A DNA stretch of 62,907 nucleotides from Nitrospiria bacterium (GCA_945787655.1 CALZIJ010000004.1:1-62907); one strand, 5' to 3'. Counted from the stretch's first letter, positions 20,545 to 28,891 are shown. Notes: a model not told the origin generated them from the letters alone. Numbers and translations: made by a program.

Positions 20545-20819
20545 TTTTTTTCGTCCTTTTCCTGTACTTTTTTCCCGGCCCGCTTTTTTATTTCTGTCTT
20601 GCTTATTTCAGATGTAACCAGACGAAAAAAATTTAAAAACCCGGCCGCTGCCCCTAAGATAAAACCCACGATCAAAAATAATGGCTTAAGCCCTAGCCAT
20701 TGATCCAGTTTATATCCCCCAGCGACACCAATCAATACAGCCACAACCAATTCAATGCCAAGGTTACCATAGCGCCGAAAAAGCTGCCAGCCAGAATCAT
20801 CATGCTTTTCAGATGCCAA
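20541..20819 (-). CDS. atpZ: AtpZ/AtpI-type F0F1-ATPase accessory protein
   Basis: 92 residues with two membrane helices; GNLGIELVVAVLIGVAGGYKLDQWLG and FLILGAAAGFLNFFR-like patterns (shown here as GGYKLDQWLG and AAAGFLNFFR) are the hallmarks of the putative F0F1-ATPase subunit family (AtpZ). AtpZ and AtpI together have been linked to Mg2+/Ca2+ supply or c-ring assembly. It is the first gene of the operon, right after the promoter at 20862-20891. Confidence 0.85.
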   Translation of the reverse strand: MASEKHDDSGWQLFRRYGNLGIELVVAVLIGVAGGYKLDQWLGLKPLFLIVGFILGAAAGFLNFFRLVTSEISKTEIKKRAGKKVQEKDEKN

Positions 20820-20861
20820 GATACCTCAACACACAATTGACATCGGCTGTTAAATCAGGGA

Positions 20862-20891
20862 CTTATATCATGCCCTTCATTTTATTGTCAA
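20862..20891 (-). promoter_or_regulatory. Promoter of the atp operon
   Basis: On the minus strand TTGACA (20891-20886) is followed after 18 bases by TATAAG (20867-20862). This near-consensus sigma-70 promoter is ~45 bases upstream of atpZ and is the only strong one before the ten-gene operon. Confidence 0.75.
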
Positions 20892-20952
20892 TTGGATATA
20901 TTTTATGTTGAAATCAGAAACATCATTGACGAGCTCTAACTCGTAGGTCTCC

Positions 20953-21357
20953 TCACCACCCTTTTAAAACTTTACGGAGTTTCTCGACATCTCCTTCGTC
21001 ACACCAGACATATGCGGAATAACGATTTTCGAAACCCATCGCGTCTACCGCATGCAGATTAATCCCTTCCTGCGCAATCAAGTCCAGGGTATCCGCCAAT
21101 GCGCCTGGCCTGTCTTCCCCAATGAGATGGAAACAACTTCCTTCACGAAATGACCAGCCCGCCGCCCGGATCGCTTTTTTAAATTTATGAGGATCTCGAG
21201 GGATCGCCACAATTTCCGCATTACCACGGCCTGTTCCAAAACTCCAAACACCCGCCAGATTAATTTCATTTTCAGACATCCGCTTGGAAAATCTTGCCAG
21301 TTGACCCGGTTTATCGTCGGTATCAATTCTGTAATAAGTCGACCGTTCAATATCCAT
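20953..21357 (-). CDS. Tandem ACT-domain regulatory protein
   Basis: 134 residues made of two ACT-like units: DKPGQLARFSKRMSENEINLAGV (about 15-40) and EDRPGALADTLDLIAQEGINLHAV (about 80-105). Each has the D-x-PG-L signature that binds amino acids at dimer interfaces. There is no catalytic domain, so it is an amino-acid-responsive sensor or a free-standing ACT protein of the type near amino-acid biosynthesis genes. The ligand cannot be predicted. It lies upstream of the atp promoter on the same strand and is probably its own unit. Confidence 0.85.
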   Translation of the reverse strand: MDIERSTYYRIDTDDKPGQLARFSKRMSENEINLAGVWSFGTGRGNAEIVAIPRDPHKFKKAIRAAGWSFREGSCFHLIGEDRPGALADTLDLIAQEGINLHAVDAMGFENRYSAYVWCDEGDVEKLRKVLKGW

Positions 21358-21583
21358 TCAACTCCCCTTACTGCTTTTACGCGCCATTATTTTTTGTCCA
21401 CGACCCTCGACAAGATAATCAATCTTCTTTAAAAACTCAATAAATAAGGCGCTTAAATTCATTCGGGAAGTCTTTAGAAGATCAGGCCTGAATAAAGTTC
21501 AGGGCAAAAAAGTAGGGTTATCCTTAATGAGCAGATGAAAGAATTCGTTAAAAACAGTACTAAAAGATAAGCGTTGCGAAAAT

Positions 21584-21781
21584 TTAGCGGGACGGCGCGG
21601 CAAGATAACGCTGCGCCTTCAAGCGTTTTTTTCTGGCTTCTTTTTGTTTACGTTTCCGTTTAACGGATGGTTTTTCGTAAAAACTTCTTCTTTTTAATTC
21701 TTTTAAAAGACCCTCTTTGGCAAGCTGGCGTTTCAGAGCTTTTAAGGCTTTTTCAATTTGGTTATCATAAACCTTGATCAA
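21584..21781 (-). CDS. rpsU: 30S ribosomal protein S21
   Basis: 65 residues if started at the TTG ending at 21781 (GGAG six bases upstream); a tandem TTG at 21784 is three bases from that site and less likely. The S21 pattern IKVYDNQIEKALKALKRQL, ELKRRSFYEKPSVKRKRK and a very basic tail is clear. S21 helps 30S subunits engage the Shine-Dalgarno region. The gene has an elaborate leader (promoter, terminator-like hairpin and a possible leader peptide), described separately. No dnaG or rpoD follows, unlike the E. coli operon. Confidence 0.95.
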   Translation of the reverse strand: MIKVYDNQIEKALKALKRQLAKEGLLKELKRRSFYEKPSVKRKRKQKEARKKRLKAQRYLAAPSR

Positions 21782-21796
21782 CAAATACTCCTTTTT

Positions 21797-21817
21797 TCAA
21801 CGAAGGCACATTCCCAT
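21797..21817 (-). other. Possible six-codon leader peptide upstream of rpsU
   Basis: ATG GGA ATG TGC CTT CGT TGA (MGMCLR) on the minus strand. GGAGG (21828-21824) is placed six bases before the ATG, a better ribosome site than that of rpsU itself. The stop lies 15 bases before the rpsU start. It is too short to judge by coding statistics; the ribosome site is the main support. Confidence 0.4.
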
Positions 21818-21849
21818 AGACAACCTCCACCGATACAGATTCAGTTTCA

Positions 21850-21880
21850 AACAAAAACCCCCAGCAGATTGCTCTGGGGG
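21850..21880 (-). terminator. Intrinsic terminator/attenuator in the rpsU leader
   Basis: Perfect CCCCCAG/CTGGGGG arms (21880-21874 and 21864-21858 in minus-strand order) around a 9-base loop, followed directly by TTTTTGTTT on the minus strand. It lies only ~14 bases after the predicted start of transcription of the promoter at 21901-21929 and ~70 bases before rpsU, so it must stop or regulate transcripts heading into rpsU. Confidence 0.8.
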
Positions 21881-21900
21881 TAGATAGTTAATAATCAGGC

Positions 21901-21929
21901 AGTTTATCTTTTTTTAAGAAGATAGTCAA
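21901..21929 (-). promoter_or_regulatory. Strong promoter upstream of rpsU
   Basis: TTGACT (21929-21924), 17-base spacer, TAAACT (21906-21901) on the minus strand. Predicted transcription start is near 21894. The rest of the 305-base gap to mpl (21930-22086) holds AT-rich DNA and two small alternative hairpins formed by GGTGTTT/AAACACC (21997-22014) and CACC/GGTG; no further gene was seen. Confidence 0.7.
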
Positions 21930-22086
21930 GAATAGAACCCCTTGCTTCATCATGAAAACAGGATATCTTTTAGACAAGGGATTTCAAAATAAATCCGGTG
22001 TTTTTTGAAACACCTTATTGGTGCTAAATAAAACTATTTTTAGTAGTATAGAATAAAGCGAGCCACGGAGGCCAAGGAGAGCTCTT

Positions 22087-23556
22087 TTGAGAGAAAAACA
22101 ACAAATACCTTACAAGCATATTCATATGATCGCAATCTGCGGAACAGGAATGGCTGCCCTCGCAGGTTTACTCAAGAAAGCCGGTCACCATGTAAGCGGG
22201 TCAGACCGGGCCGTCTACCCGCCAATGAGCACACTGCTTGAACAAAATAATATTCATTGCAATCAAGGCTTTTCTGAAAAACACATCCATCCTCAAACCG
22301 ACTGCGTCATTATCGGCAACGCCGTTTCAAAAGACAATCCCGAAGTCATTGAAACGATAAAAAGAAACCTGCCTTATCTTTCGATGGCCGAAGCCGTAGA
22401 ACAATTTTTTTTAAAAAACAAACAGTCCCTGGTGGTTGCAGGGACCCATGGCAAAACCACAACCGCTTCCCTTCTGGCCGCTGTGCTGACCTCAGCAGGA
22501 AAGGACCCGGGGGCACTCATCGGAGGGTGGGTGAAAAATTTTGACAGCAACCACCGGCTTGGAGAAGGCCCCCATTTTGTCATTGAAGGCGATGAATACG
22601 ATACGGCCTTTTTTGATAAAGGCCCGAAGTTTTTACATTACCGGCCAAGCCATGCCATTTTAACCAGCATCGAGTTTGATCACGCCGACATTTTTGAAGA
22701 CTTGGCTGGAATACAGAATGCCTTTAAAAAATTCACGCACCTCATCCCGCCAGAGGGCATTTTACTGGCTTCCACTGGGTACGCTGCCATCAACCCGGTG
22801 ATTCTGGGCGCCCCTTGCCGTGTGGAGCGATACTGTACAGAATTGGACCACACCCCCCCGTCGGACACAGAATGGCTGGCGCTGAACGTCCGGCAAAACG
22901 AAGCCTTCATGACATTTGAAATATCGTATCGGGGGAAAACCCTAGGGACGATAAAAAGCCCGCTTATGGGTCGGCACAACTTGAACAACAGCCTTGCAGT
23001 CATCGCACTAACCCATCATTTGGGGTTAACTTGGGACGAAATTCAAAAAGGAATCCTTTCTTTTGAGGGCGTCAAACGGCGGCAGGAAATTGCCGGGACC
23101 GTGGACGACATTATCGTGATGGACGATTTTGCCCACCACCCGACCGCAATCCAGGAAACCCTGTCGGCACTTCGCCTCAGATATCCTTCGCGCCGCCTTT
23201 GGGCTGTCTTCGAGCCCCGATCGGCCACCAGTCGGAGGCATATTTTCCAAGCCGGTTTTACCCAGGCCCTGCAACAGGCCGACCGAGTGATTCTGGCCGA
23301 TCTTTTTTCACCGGAAAAAATCCCTGCGGATCTTCGGCTTCAACCAGAAAAAATAATCAGTGCGCTCAACCAGAAAGGGACTTCTGCCCTATTTTGCCCA
23401 AAACCGGATGAGATTGTACAAACCCTGGAAGAACAAGCCGCACCCGGAGATCTCATCTGTATCATGTCCAGCGGAAGCTTCGACGGCATTCACAAAAAAC
23501 TTCTCGCAGGCCTTCAAAAACGCTCCCATCGCGGTCAGGCTGCACCCAAGCCATGA
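22087..23556 (+). CDS. mpl: UDP-MurNAc:L-Ala-gamma-D-Glu-meso-DAP ligase
   Basis: 489 residues, started at TTG with AAGGAG seven bases upstream. It is a Mur-ligase with the Mpl-specific N-terminus: ICGTGMAALAGLL and YPPMSTLLE, the P-loop GTHGKTT (119-125), the GDEYDTAFFD segment and HHPTAI. Mpl joins recycled tripeptide L-Ala-D-Glu-mDAP to UDP-MurNAc in the cytoplasm, so wall peptides are reused. It overlaps the next gene by four bases (ATGA), and ldcA follows, making a dedicated murein-peptide recycling operon. Confidence 0.93.
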   Translation: MREKQQIPYKHIHMIAICGTGMAALAGLLKKAGHHVSGSDRAVYPPMSTLLEQNNIHCNQGFSEKHIHPQTDCVIIGNAVSKDNPEVIETIKRNLPYLSMAEAVEQFFLKNKQSLVVAGTHGKTTTASLLAAVLTSAGKDPGALIGGWVKNFDSNHRLGEGPHFVIEGDEYDTAFFDKGPKFLHYRPSHAILTSIEFDHADIFEDLAGIQNAFKKFTHLIPPEGILLASTGYAAINPVILGAPCRVERYCTELDHTPPSDTEWLALNVRQNEAFMTFEISYRGKTLGTIKSPLMGRHNLNNSLAVIALTHHLGLTWDEIQKGILSFEGVKRRQEIAGTVDDIIVMDDFAHHPTAIQETLSALRLRYPSRRLWAVFEPRSATSRRHIFQAGFTQALQQADRVILADLFSPEKIPADLRLQPEKIISALNQKGTSALFCPKPDEIVQTLEEQAAPGDLICIMSSGSFDGIHKKLLAGLQKRSHRGQAAPKP

Positions 23557-24701
23557 AGTCGATCACAGAAAAGCTGGCCTCCGGCCTCTCCAATTCTGTT
23601 TTTCCCGGAGCCGTTCTCCTCATTGCCCATAAAGGCAAGATCATTTACCACCAGGCCGCTGGGGTCACCACGAAGTCTTCCCAGGAAAAAAAAGAGCTCA
23701 ACTGTGCCACTTATTTTGACCTCGCTTCTCTGACCAAACCTTTGGTGACCGCCGCCGCAGTGGCGGTATTACTCGATAAAAATGAATTGTCTTTAAAAGA
23801 TGTTGTCAGCCAATACCTTCCGGGCGTCTCAGGGCCGGTAAAAAATCAGATGACGCTTTTTCACTTGCTCAACCACTGCGCCGGCCTCCCGGCCTGGAAA
23901 GCTTATTATAAAAATATCATTGAAGAAGATCAGAAAAGGCCCGGCTTCCTTGGCTCCGATGCGGCCAAAAAGGCAGTATTTAAATTAGCCCAAAATGAAA
24001 CCCTCATCGCCGCTCCCGGAGAAAAAAGCCTTTACAGCGACATCGGATTTATCCTGCTTCAGGAAATCATCGAAATCATTTCCGGGACATCGCTTGATCA
24101 GTTTTTCAGCCAACAGATTGCGTCCTCCGTGTCCACTCCACTGGAGTCATTTTTCAGGCCGATTGCTCAAAAACCAGACCACTTTGAAAACATTCACTTT
24201 GCCCCAACAGAAGACGTTGACTGGCGGGGCGGGGTCATCGAAGGGCTTGTCCACGATCACAATGCCTTTGTCCTGGGCGGTGTGGCCGGACACGCCGGTC
24301 TCTTTTCGACGGCCGCCGGTGTTTATCAACTCGTCGGTTTATGGCAGGATGCGCTGGATCAAAACAAAAATTCTGTCCTGTTTGATCCCCAAATAGCCCG
24401 CCTTTTTACCACTCGGCAAATAGGAGAGCGTAGCCCGGCAGGATCGTCTTGGGCTCTGGGTTGGGACACCCCGTCTTGCAGTCCCGATGGATTGAGAATT
24501 TCATCTTCCGGACAATTTTTCTCAGCGAACAGTTTCGGACATCTGGGTTTTACAGGCACCTCGATCTGGGTCGATCCTGAAAATAAACTCACCGTTATTT
24601 TTTTAAGTCACCGCGTCCATCCAGATGCAAATAACAATGCCATTCGCCGCTTTCGCCCCGAACTGCACGATATCATTTTTAAAGAGGTGATCCATGGCTG
24701 A
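23553..24701 (+). CDS. Serine beta-lactamase-fold hydrolase (class C/PBP4*-like)
   Basis: 382 residues without a signal peptide. The class C beta-lactamase/esterase fold is shown by GAVLLIAHKGKI, the nucleophile motif SLTK (59-62) in the usual FDLASLTK context, LLNHCAGLPAW, a YSD in place of YxN, and HLGFTGTS near the C-terminus for the HTG/KTG site. The lack of an export signal implies a cytoplasmic role, unlike real beta-lactamases. It overlaps mpl by 4 and ldcA by 8 bases, so it probably acts on a muropeptide or related amide/ester during recycling. That role is inferred from context only. Confidence 0.85.
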   Translation: MKSITEKLASGLSNSVFPGAVLLIAHKGKIIYHQAAGVTTKSSQEKKELNCATYFDLASLTKPLVTAAAVAVLLDKNELSLKDVVSQYLPGVSGPVKNQMTLFHLLNHCAGLPAWKAYYKNIIEEDQKRPGFLGSDAAKKAVFKLAQNETLIAAPGEKSLYSDIGFILLQEIIEIISGTSLDQFFSQQIASSVSTPLESFFRPIAQKPDHFENIHFAPTEDVDWRGGVIEGLVHDHNAFVLGGVAGHAGLFSTAAGVYQLVGLWQDALDQNKNSVLFDPQIARLFTTRQIGERSPAGSSWALGWDTPSCSPDGLRISSSGQFFSANSFGHLGFTGTSIWVDPENKLTVIFLSHRVHPDANNNAIRRFRPELHDIIFKEVIHG

Positions 24702-25617
24702 TGCTTATCGTGCCCTCAAGATCAACAAACCACCCCCTTTAAAGGACGGCGGGACAATAGGAATCGTGGCTCCATCCGGCCGAGTGGATGCGGAAAAGCT
24801 TCATGAGGGCGTCCTGTGGTTGGAAAACTGCGGCTATCAGGTCATCCTCGGAAAACACCTTGAAAAACAGTTTCGATATTTTGCCGGGAAAGACCAGGAG
24901 CGGGCAGAAGATCTACAGCAGATGGTCCAAAACAAGTCTGTCGATGCAATCATTTGCGCACGCGGCGGCGTCGGTGCGGCCAGAATTCTCCCCTATCTTA
25001 ATCTTGACCCTGTCCGGTCTTTTCCTAAAATTTTTGTTGGGTGCAGCGACATTACCACACTCCTCCTTTATTTAAATAAGATCTTAAGCTGGGTCGCTTT
25101 TCATGGTCCCATGGTTGCCACCATGTTCGGGAATAAGCCCTCACCACGCCTTTCTACTGAGTTGTTTCAAATACTTTCAGGAGAGATCCGCAACATGCAT
25201 TTTGAAGGGACAAAAGGCCTTCGGGACGGAACAAGTGAGGGCATCTTAACCGGAGGCTGCCTGACATTGATGTGTACAAGCATCGGCACCCCTTATGAAA
25301 TAGACACCAAAGGGACAATATTATTTATCGAAGATGTCAATGAAGCCCCCTTTCGGATCGACCGCATGCTTTCTTATTTAAAATCCCTTGGGAAATTTGA
25401 ACATGTGCGCGGCGTCGTTTTTGGGCAAATGCCACAATGCAATCCGGAAGACCTGCCGGAAATTATTCTGGACATTTTGGGCGACTACACATTTCCCATC
25501 CTTTTTGGTTTCCCTTCAGGACATGGGGACAGCACGGCGACCCTGCCTTTCGGGCTAAATTTTCAGCTCAATGTCGACACCCTCTCCCTGAATATGAAAG
25601 AATCTGCGGTTCAGTAA
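24694..25617 (+). CDS. ldcA: LD-carboxypeptidase, peptidase S66
   Basis: 307 residues with the S66 pattern: IGIVAPSG at the N-terminus, ARGGVGAARILPYL, nucleophile Ser118 in VGCSDIT, the conserved GGCLTLM, catalytic Glu region FIEDVNEAPFRIDRML and His in GFPSGHGDSTATLPFG. LdcA removes the terminal D-Ala from the L-Ala-D-Glu-mDAP-D-Ala tetrapeptide to give the tripeptide that Mpl ligates, so the operon holds two consecutive steps. MccF immunity proteins share the fold, but the mpl context favours LdcA. Confidence 0.92.
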   Translation: MADAYRALKINKPPPLKDGGTIGIVAPSGRVDAEKLHEGVLWLENCGYQVILGKHLEKQFRYFAGKDQERAEDLQQMVQNKSVDAIICARGGVGAARILPYLNLDPVRSFPKIFVGCSDITTLLLYLNKILSWVAFHGPMVATMFGNKPSPRLSTELFQILSGEIRNMHFEGTKGLRDGTSEGILTGGCLTLMCTSIGTPYEIDTKGTILFIEDVNEAPFRIDRMLSYLKSLGKFEHVRGVVFGQMPQCNPEDLPEIILDILGDYTFPILFGFPSGHGDSTATLPFGLNFQLNVDTLSLNMKESAVQ

Positions 25618-25696
25618 ACCTGTGATTGCCAGGCCACAATTTTCATCATTTCAAAGCCGGGACGGGGCGCATTTCCCCCGTTTATGGTAAGCTTTC

Positions 25697-25726
25697 TTGA
25701 CAGATCTCGTTGAATACAGTTATATT
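25697..25726 (+). promoter_or_regulatory. Promoter of moaD-moaE
   Basis: TTGACA (25697-25702) and TTATAT/TATATT (25720-25726) with a 17- or 18-base spacer, 30 bases upstream of the moaD ATG. The leader is too short for a molybdenum-cofactor riboswitch. Confidence 0.65.
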
Positions 25727-25755
25727 TTCCCCCAATCTTGGGAAGGAGTACCGTC

Positions 25756-26004
25756 ATGGTAAAAGTAAAGTTTTTCGCAGTACTTAAAGGCCTTGTTGGA
25801 AAAGAAGAAGTTACCGTTGACCTAGGAGGGGAAACCACCCTGGAACAACTGATTGAAAAACTAAAAACCGACTTGCCTCCATTGAAAGATATCATACAAA
25901 AAGGAGGCATTCTTATTTCGGTCAATCAGGAGGTGGTTGAAAAAGATGCCATCATCCAGGATGGGGATGAAATCGCCTTTCTCCCGCCCTTTGCGGGCGG
26001 CTGA
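25756..26004 (+). CDS. moaD: Molybdopterin synthase small subunit
   Basis: 82 residues from the ATG at 25756 (GGAAGGAG upstream). It is a beta-grasp protein of the MoaD/ThiS fold: VKVKFFAVLKGLVG, LEQLIEKLK, AFLPPFAGG with the C-terminal Gly-Gly that becomes a thiocarboxylate. It supplies sulfur to MoaE to make molybdopterin. moaE follows 50 bases later. Confidence 0.92.
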   Translation: MVKVKFFAVLKGLVGKEEVTVDLGGETTLEQLIEKLKTDLPPLKDIIQKGGILISVNQEVVEKDAIIQDGDEIAFLPPFAGG

Positions 26005-26053
26005 TCCCCTTCCCACAACACATCGTTCACCGCGTTATTAGAAAGGGTAGAAA

Positions 26054-26482
26054 ATGAATCAAGATCGCATTCGGGTTCAAACAGAAGATTTTGGAGTAGA
26101 AGAAGAAACCAACAAGATTAAACAATCTTCAAAACGGATCGGGGGGATTGTGACCTTCCTGGGCGCTGCCCGGGATTTTTCCAAAGGGCAGGAAATCAAC
26201 AAGATGTTCTTCGATCACTATCCGGGAATGGCAGAAAAGAAACTCGCTGATATCAGGGAACAGGCCCTCAAAGATTATGACATCATTGATGTCACCATCA
26301 TTCACCGTGTTGGGGATATCTCTATTGGAGACAACATCGTGCTCATTATTGTGGGGGCAGAACATCGAAAAGATGCTTTCAGAGCCTGCTCATGGTGTAT
26401 TGACGAACTCAAACGCATTACCCCCATCTGGAAAAAAGAAACCACCCCGGACGGCATTGTCTGGGTAGAAGAACACCCTTAA
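26054..26482 (+). CDS. moaE: Molybdopterin synthase large subunit
   Basis: 142 residues of the normal MoaE length: GGIVTFLGAARDFSKGQ, the HYPGMAEKKL helix, VTIIHRVGDISIGDNIVLIIVGAEHRKDAF, and the active-site Lys region PIWKKE. With MoaD it converts precursor Z (cPMP) to molybdopterin. Other moa genes are not in the window. Confidence 0.95.
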   Translation: MNQDRIRVQTEDFGVEEETNKIKQSSKRIGGIVTFLGAARDFSKGQEINKMFFDHYPGMAEKKLADIREQALKDYDIIDVTIIHRVGDISIGDNIVLIIVGAEHRKDAFRACSWCIDELKRITPIWKKETTPDGIVWVEEHP

Positions 26483-26528
26483 AGGGTACCATCACTCCAA
26501 GCCTGATCCACAATAAAATACAGGTGGA

Positions 26529-27542
26529 TTATTTCGCAGTTTTTATGGGAGTCACTAAAGAAACGGTCTTTTTATCTTTTCGGGAGTCGGCTTTGGCCAT
26601 CAGCTCCCGCATTTCGGCGGACTGAACCGACCCATTCGCTTTTTTTGACTTATCCAGCGCAAAATGAACACACTCAAGGACTTGCGACACCTGATGAATT
26701 TCCGGATCCGGAACTGAGGCAATCCCGATATTGACGGACAACCCCTGAGATTTTTTTGTCGATTTTCCAAAAGAAGATGCATTAATATTTTCAATAATGC
26801 GTGCTGCGATTTTTTCTGCTTCGCCCGACCCCTGCTTTTTAAGCAGCACCGCAAAACAGTCTTCACTATAACGCGCAGCGGTATCCGCACCACGAATTTG
26901 TTTTTGAATCACTCTGGCGATGGTTCTTAAGACCTCTTCAGTCACTTCCTGCGTTGAAGAGGAGCGAACCTTCTTAAACTGATCCACTTCAATCATTAAA
27001 CACGCCAGAGGCTGTTTGGATTGACCCACTTCATCAAAGGCCTTGCTTAATACCCTTTCGTAATGGTCCTTGCTTAATAAGCCTGTTACCGGGTCATAAA
27101 TGGCACCGGATTGAATATTGGAAAGCAGGGCTTCATATTCTTGTTCCTTTTCGCAAAGTGCGCCACGCAGGGACTTTTCCCGAAGCACCGCCGCCACTCT
27201 GGCTTTGATTTCAAGATCATCAACGGGTTTACTCACAATATCGGAAGCCCCTTCTTCCATGCATGAAATTCTGGCCTGAATTTCCGTTCGCCCCCCCAGG
27301 ACAATAATCGGGATTTCTCTGGTTTCCGGGTTTAATTTGGCCCACCGGCAAATTTCAATGGCGGAGACATCCCGCAAAGACAGATCCACAAAAATAAGAT
27401 CAGGCTTTTTCTCTACCGCCAAATGCATCCCTTCACGACCAGTTTCAGCCACGACTGCACCATGACCAAATGTCCCCAAAAGCGCCTTGAGTTGTTTCGC
27501 TTCAAAAACACTGTTTTCTATCACCAAAATATTTGCGCGCAT
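26529..27542 (-). CDS. Response regulator with degenerate GGDEF domain
   Basis: 337 residues from the ATG ending at 27542, which has GGAG upstream; a longer frame to 27581 lacks one. Residues 1-125 are a REC domain with phospho-acceptor Asp53 in IFVDLSL and the KP pair in VSKPVDD. Residues ~165-320 are a GGDEF fold (YDPVTGLLSKDHYE, CLMIEVDQFKKV), but the catalytic GGDEF is replaced by SEDCF in ARYSEDCFAVLL, so diguanylate cyclase activity is unlikely. The domain may bind GTP or c-di-GMP or act as a partner platform. It is a single gene, convergent with moaE. Confidence 0.88.
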   Translation of the reverse strand: MRANILVIENSVFEAKQLKALLGTFGHGAVVAETGREGMHLAVEKKPDLIFVDLSLRDVSAIEICRWAKLNPETREIPIIVLGGRTEIQARISCMEEGASDIVSKPVDDLEIKARVAAVLREKSLRGALCEKEQEYEALLSNIQSGAIYDPVTGLLSKDHYERVLSKAFDEVGQSKQPLACLMIEVDQFKKVRSSSTQEVTEEVLRTIARVIQKQIRGADTAARYSEDCFAVLLKKQGSGEAEKIAARIIENINASSFGKSTKKSQGLSVNIGIASVPDPEIHQVSQVLECVHFALDKSKKANGSVQSAEMRELMAKADSRKDKKTVSLVTPIKTAK

Positions 27543-27781
27543 ATTTTCTCCTAAAAAACCCGAAAAAAAGAGGGGTTCCATTTCAAATAAAAAGTATCAT
27601 AACGGCTTGATCTGTCAAGCGGCTCTCTCCGTTAAAACGCAAGGAAGCAGCAAGAATAGCGTCCCGCGCTTTGCCCTAAAAACCTCACAAATACACACCA
27701 GCTTTCATAGCGGATTCATCGACTAAAAAAGAGGATTGCCCCTTAATCGCTTCCCTTTTTTGGGCCTCCTCAAAAGGGGGA

Positions 27782-27810
27782 TTGACTGTCCTAATGAGGT
27801 ATGTTAAATA
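27782..27810 (+). promoter_or_regulatory. Promoter of the methyltransferase transcription unit
   Basis: TTGACT (27782-27787) and TAAATA (27805-27810), 17-base spacer. It predicts a ~275-base untranslated leader before the ATG at 28094. The stretch 27543-27781 upstream has no gene or clear signal. Confidence 0.5.
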
Positions 27811-27950
27811 TTTTTTCCAGGATTATAAAAAGTGAGTTTCTTAATGTGAAGACTTCGACCGCGACACTCGGATATACAGAACCTCAGCTCATATTGCACA
27901 ACACTTCATCCTCCTAAACGACCGCTAAATTCATAGCAATACCGTCTTAA

Positions 27951-27998
27951 ACCCGTACGGGTCAACTGGCCTTTGGGGATACGTCTCCAACAGGTGAC
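27951..27998 (+). other. Structured leader elements upstream of the methyltransferase
   Basis: Two potential RNA hairpins in the leader: the palindrome ACCCGTACGGGT (27951-27962) and an imperfect stem GTCA..CCT..TTGGGGA-TACG-TCTCCAA..AGG..TGAC (27961-27998) capped by a UACG loop. They overlap and could be alternative folds. No known riboswitch class was recognised. Confidence 0.35.
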
Positions 27999-28093
27999 TC
28001 AAAAACAAATATCCTGCTTATAGATATTGCCATTAGTTGAATAACAAAACATCGTCATCTTTAGTAAAACATTATATGAAAGAAGGAGGCGCC

Positions 28094-28891
28094 ATGAACC
28101 AAGAAAAAATAACATTTTCATTTGGGAAAAACTGGCAAGACTACTTGAATACGGTTTCAGAAGAAGAAATCGACAAGGCCAAAGAAAATATTCAGCTCTG
28201 GTTAGGATCTGGTTTTGTTTCCGAAAAAACAGTACTCGATATCGGTTCCGGGTCCGGCATTCACTCATTGTCATATTATTTACTCGGGGCACAAAAAATA
28301 TACTCTTTCGATTACGATGAACACAGCGTACAAGCCACCCAATCCTTATGGGAAAAAGAAGGCTGCCCCAAGAACTGGACCGTGACGCTGGGCTCTATTT
28401 TAGACAGTCATTTTCTAAAATCATTGGGTCAGTTTGATATTGTCTATTCCTGGGGAGTATTACATCACACCGGGTCAATGTGGGAAGCTGTAGAAAATGC
28501 ATCTAAACTCGTAAAACCCGGAGGGCTGTTATGGATTTCTTTATACGCTAAAGGGCCACTCTACCCTAAACATTTGGCCTTGAAAAAAAAGTTTAATTCG
28601 GCTTCAAACCTCGGAAAACAGGGGATGATTTTCAAACGCATTGGCGGGAAAATGCTAAGGAGATTAAAAAACCTGGACAACCCCTTTACCTGGAATCAAA
28701 AAAAGGGACGAGGAATGAATGTATATCACGACATCGTGGATTGGCTTGGGGGCTTACCTTATGAAGTTGCAAGTGAAAACGAAGTCACCGTGTTTCTCAG
28801 AGAACGCGGGTTTATTCTTGAGAGGATCAAGGTAAAAACCGACGGCGGATGCAGTATTTACGTTTTTAGTTTACCTGAAACGACTGGATAG
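28094..28891 (+). CDS. Class I SAM-dependent methyltransferase
   Basis: 265 residues from the ATG at 28094, which has AAGGAGG at 28083-28089. Rossmann methyltransferase motifs: VLDIGSGSGIHSL (SAM-binding motif I), YSFDYDEHSV (acidic residue for the ribose), FDIVYSWGVLHHTG (motif IV), and KPGGLLWISLYAKG. The C-terminal part, with GMNVYHDIVDWLGGLPYEVAS, is typical of methyltransferases found in cell-surface glycan and secondary-metabolite clusters. The substrate is not known and no such cluster lies here. It stands alone with a long leader. Confidence 0.88.
   Translation: MNQEKITFSFGKNWQDYLNTVSEEEIDKAKENIQLWLGSGFVSEKTVLDIGSGSGIHSLSYYLLGAQKIYSFDYDEHSVQATQSLWEKEGCPKNWTVTLGSILDSHFLKSLGQFDIVYSWGVLHHTGSMWEAVENASKLVKPGGLLWISLYAKGPLYPKHLALKKKFNSASNLGKQGMIFKRIGGKMLRRLKNLDNPFTWNQKKGRGMNVYHDIVDWLGGLPYEVASENEVTVFLRERGFILERIKVKTDGGCSIYVFSLPETTG

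Noticed and set aside
25618-25755. Molybdenum-cofactor riboswitch before moaD
   Set aside because: The predicted transcription start leaves only about 25 bases before the ATG.
27999-28292. 97-codon minus-strand frame over the methyltransferase start
   Set aside because: It overlaps a good start and ribosome site on the plus strand and has no family match.
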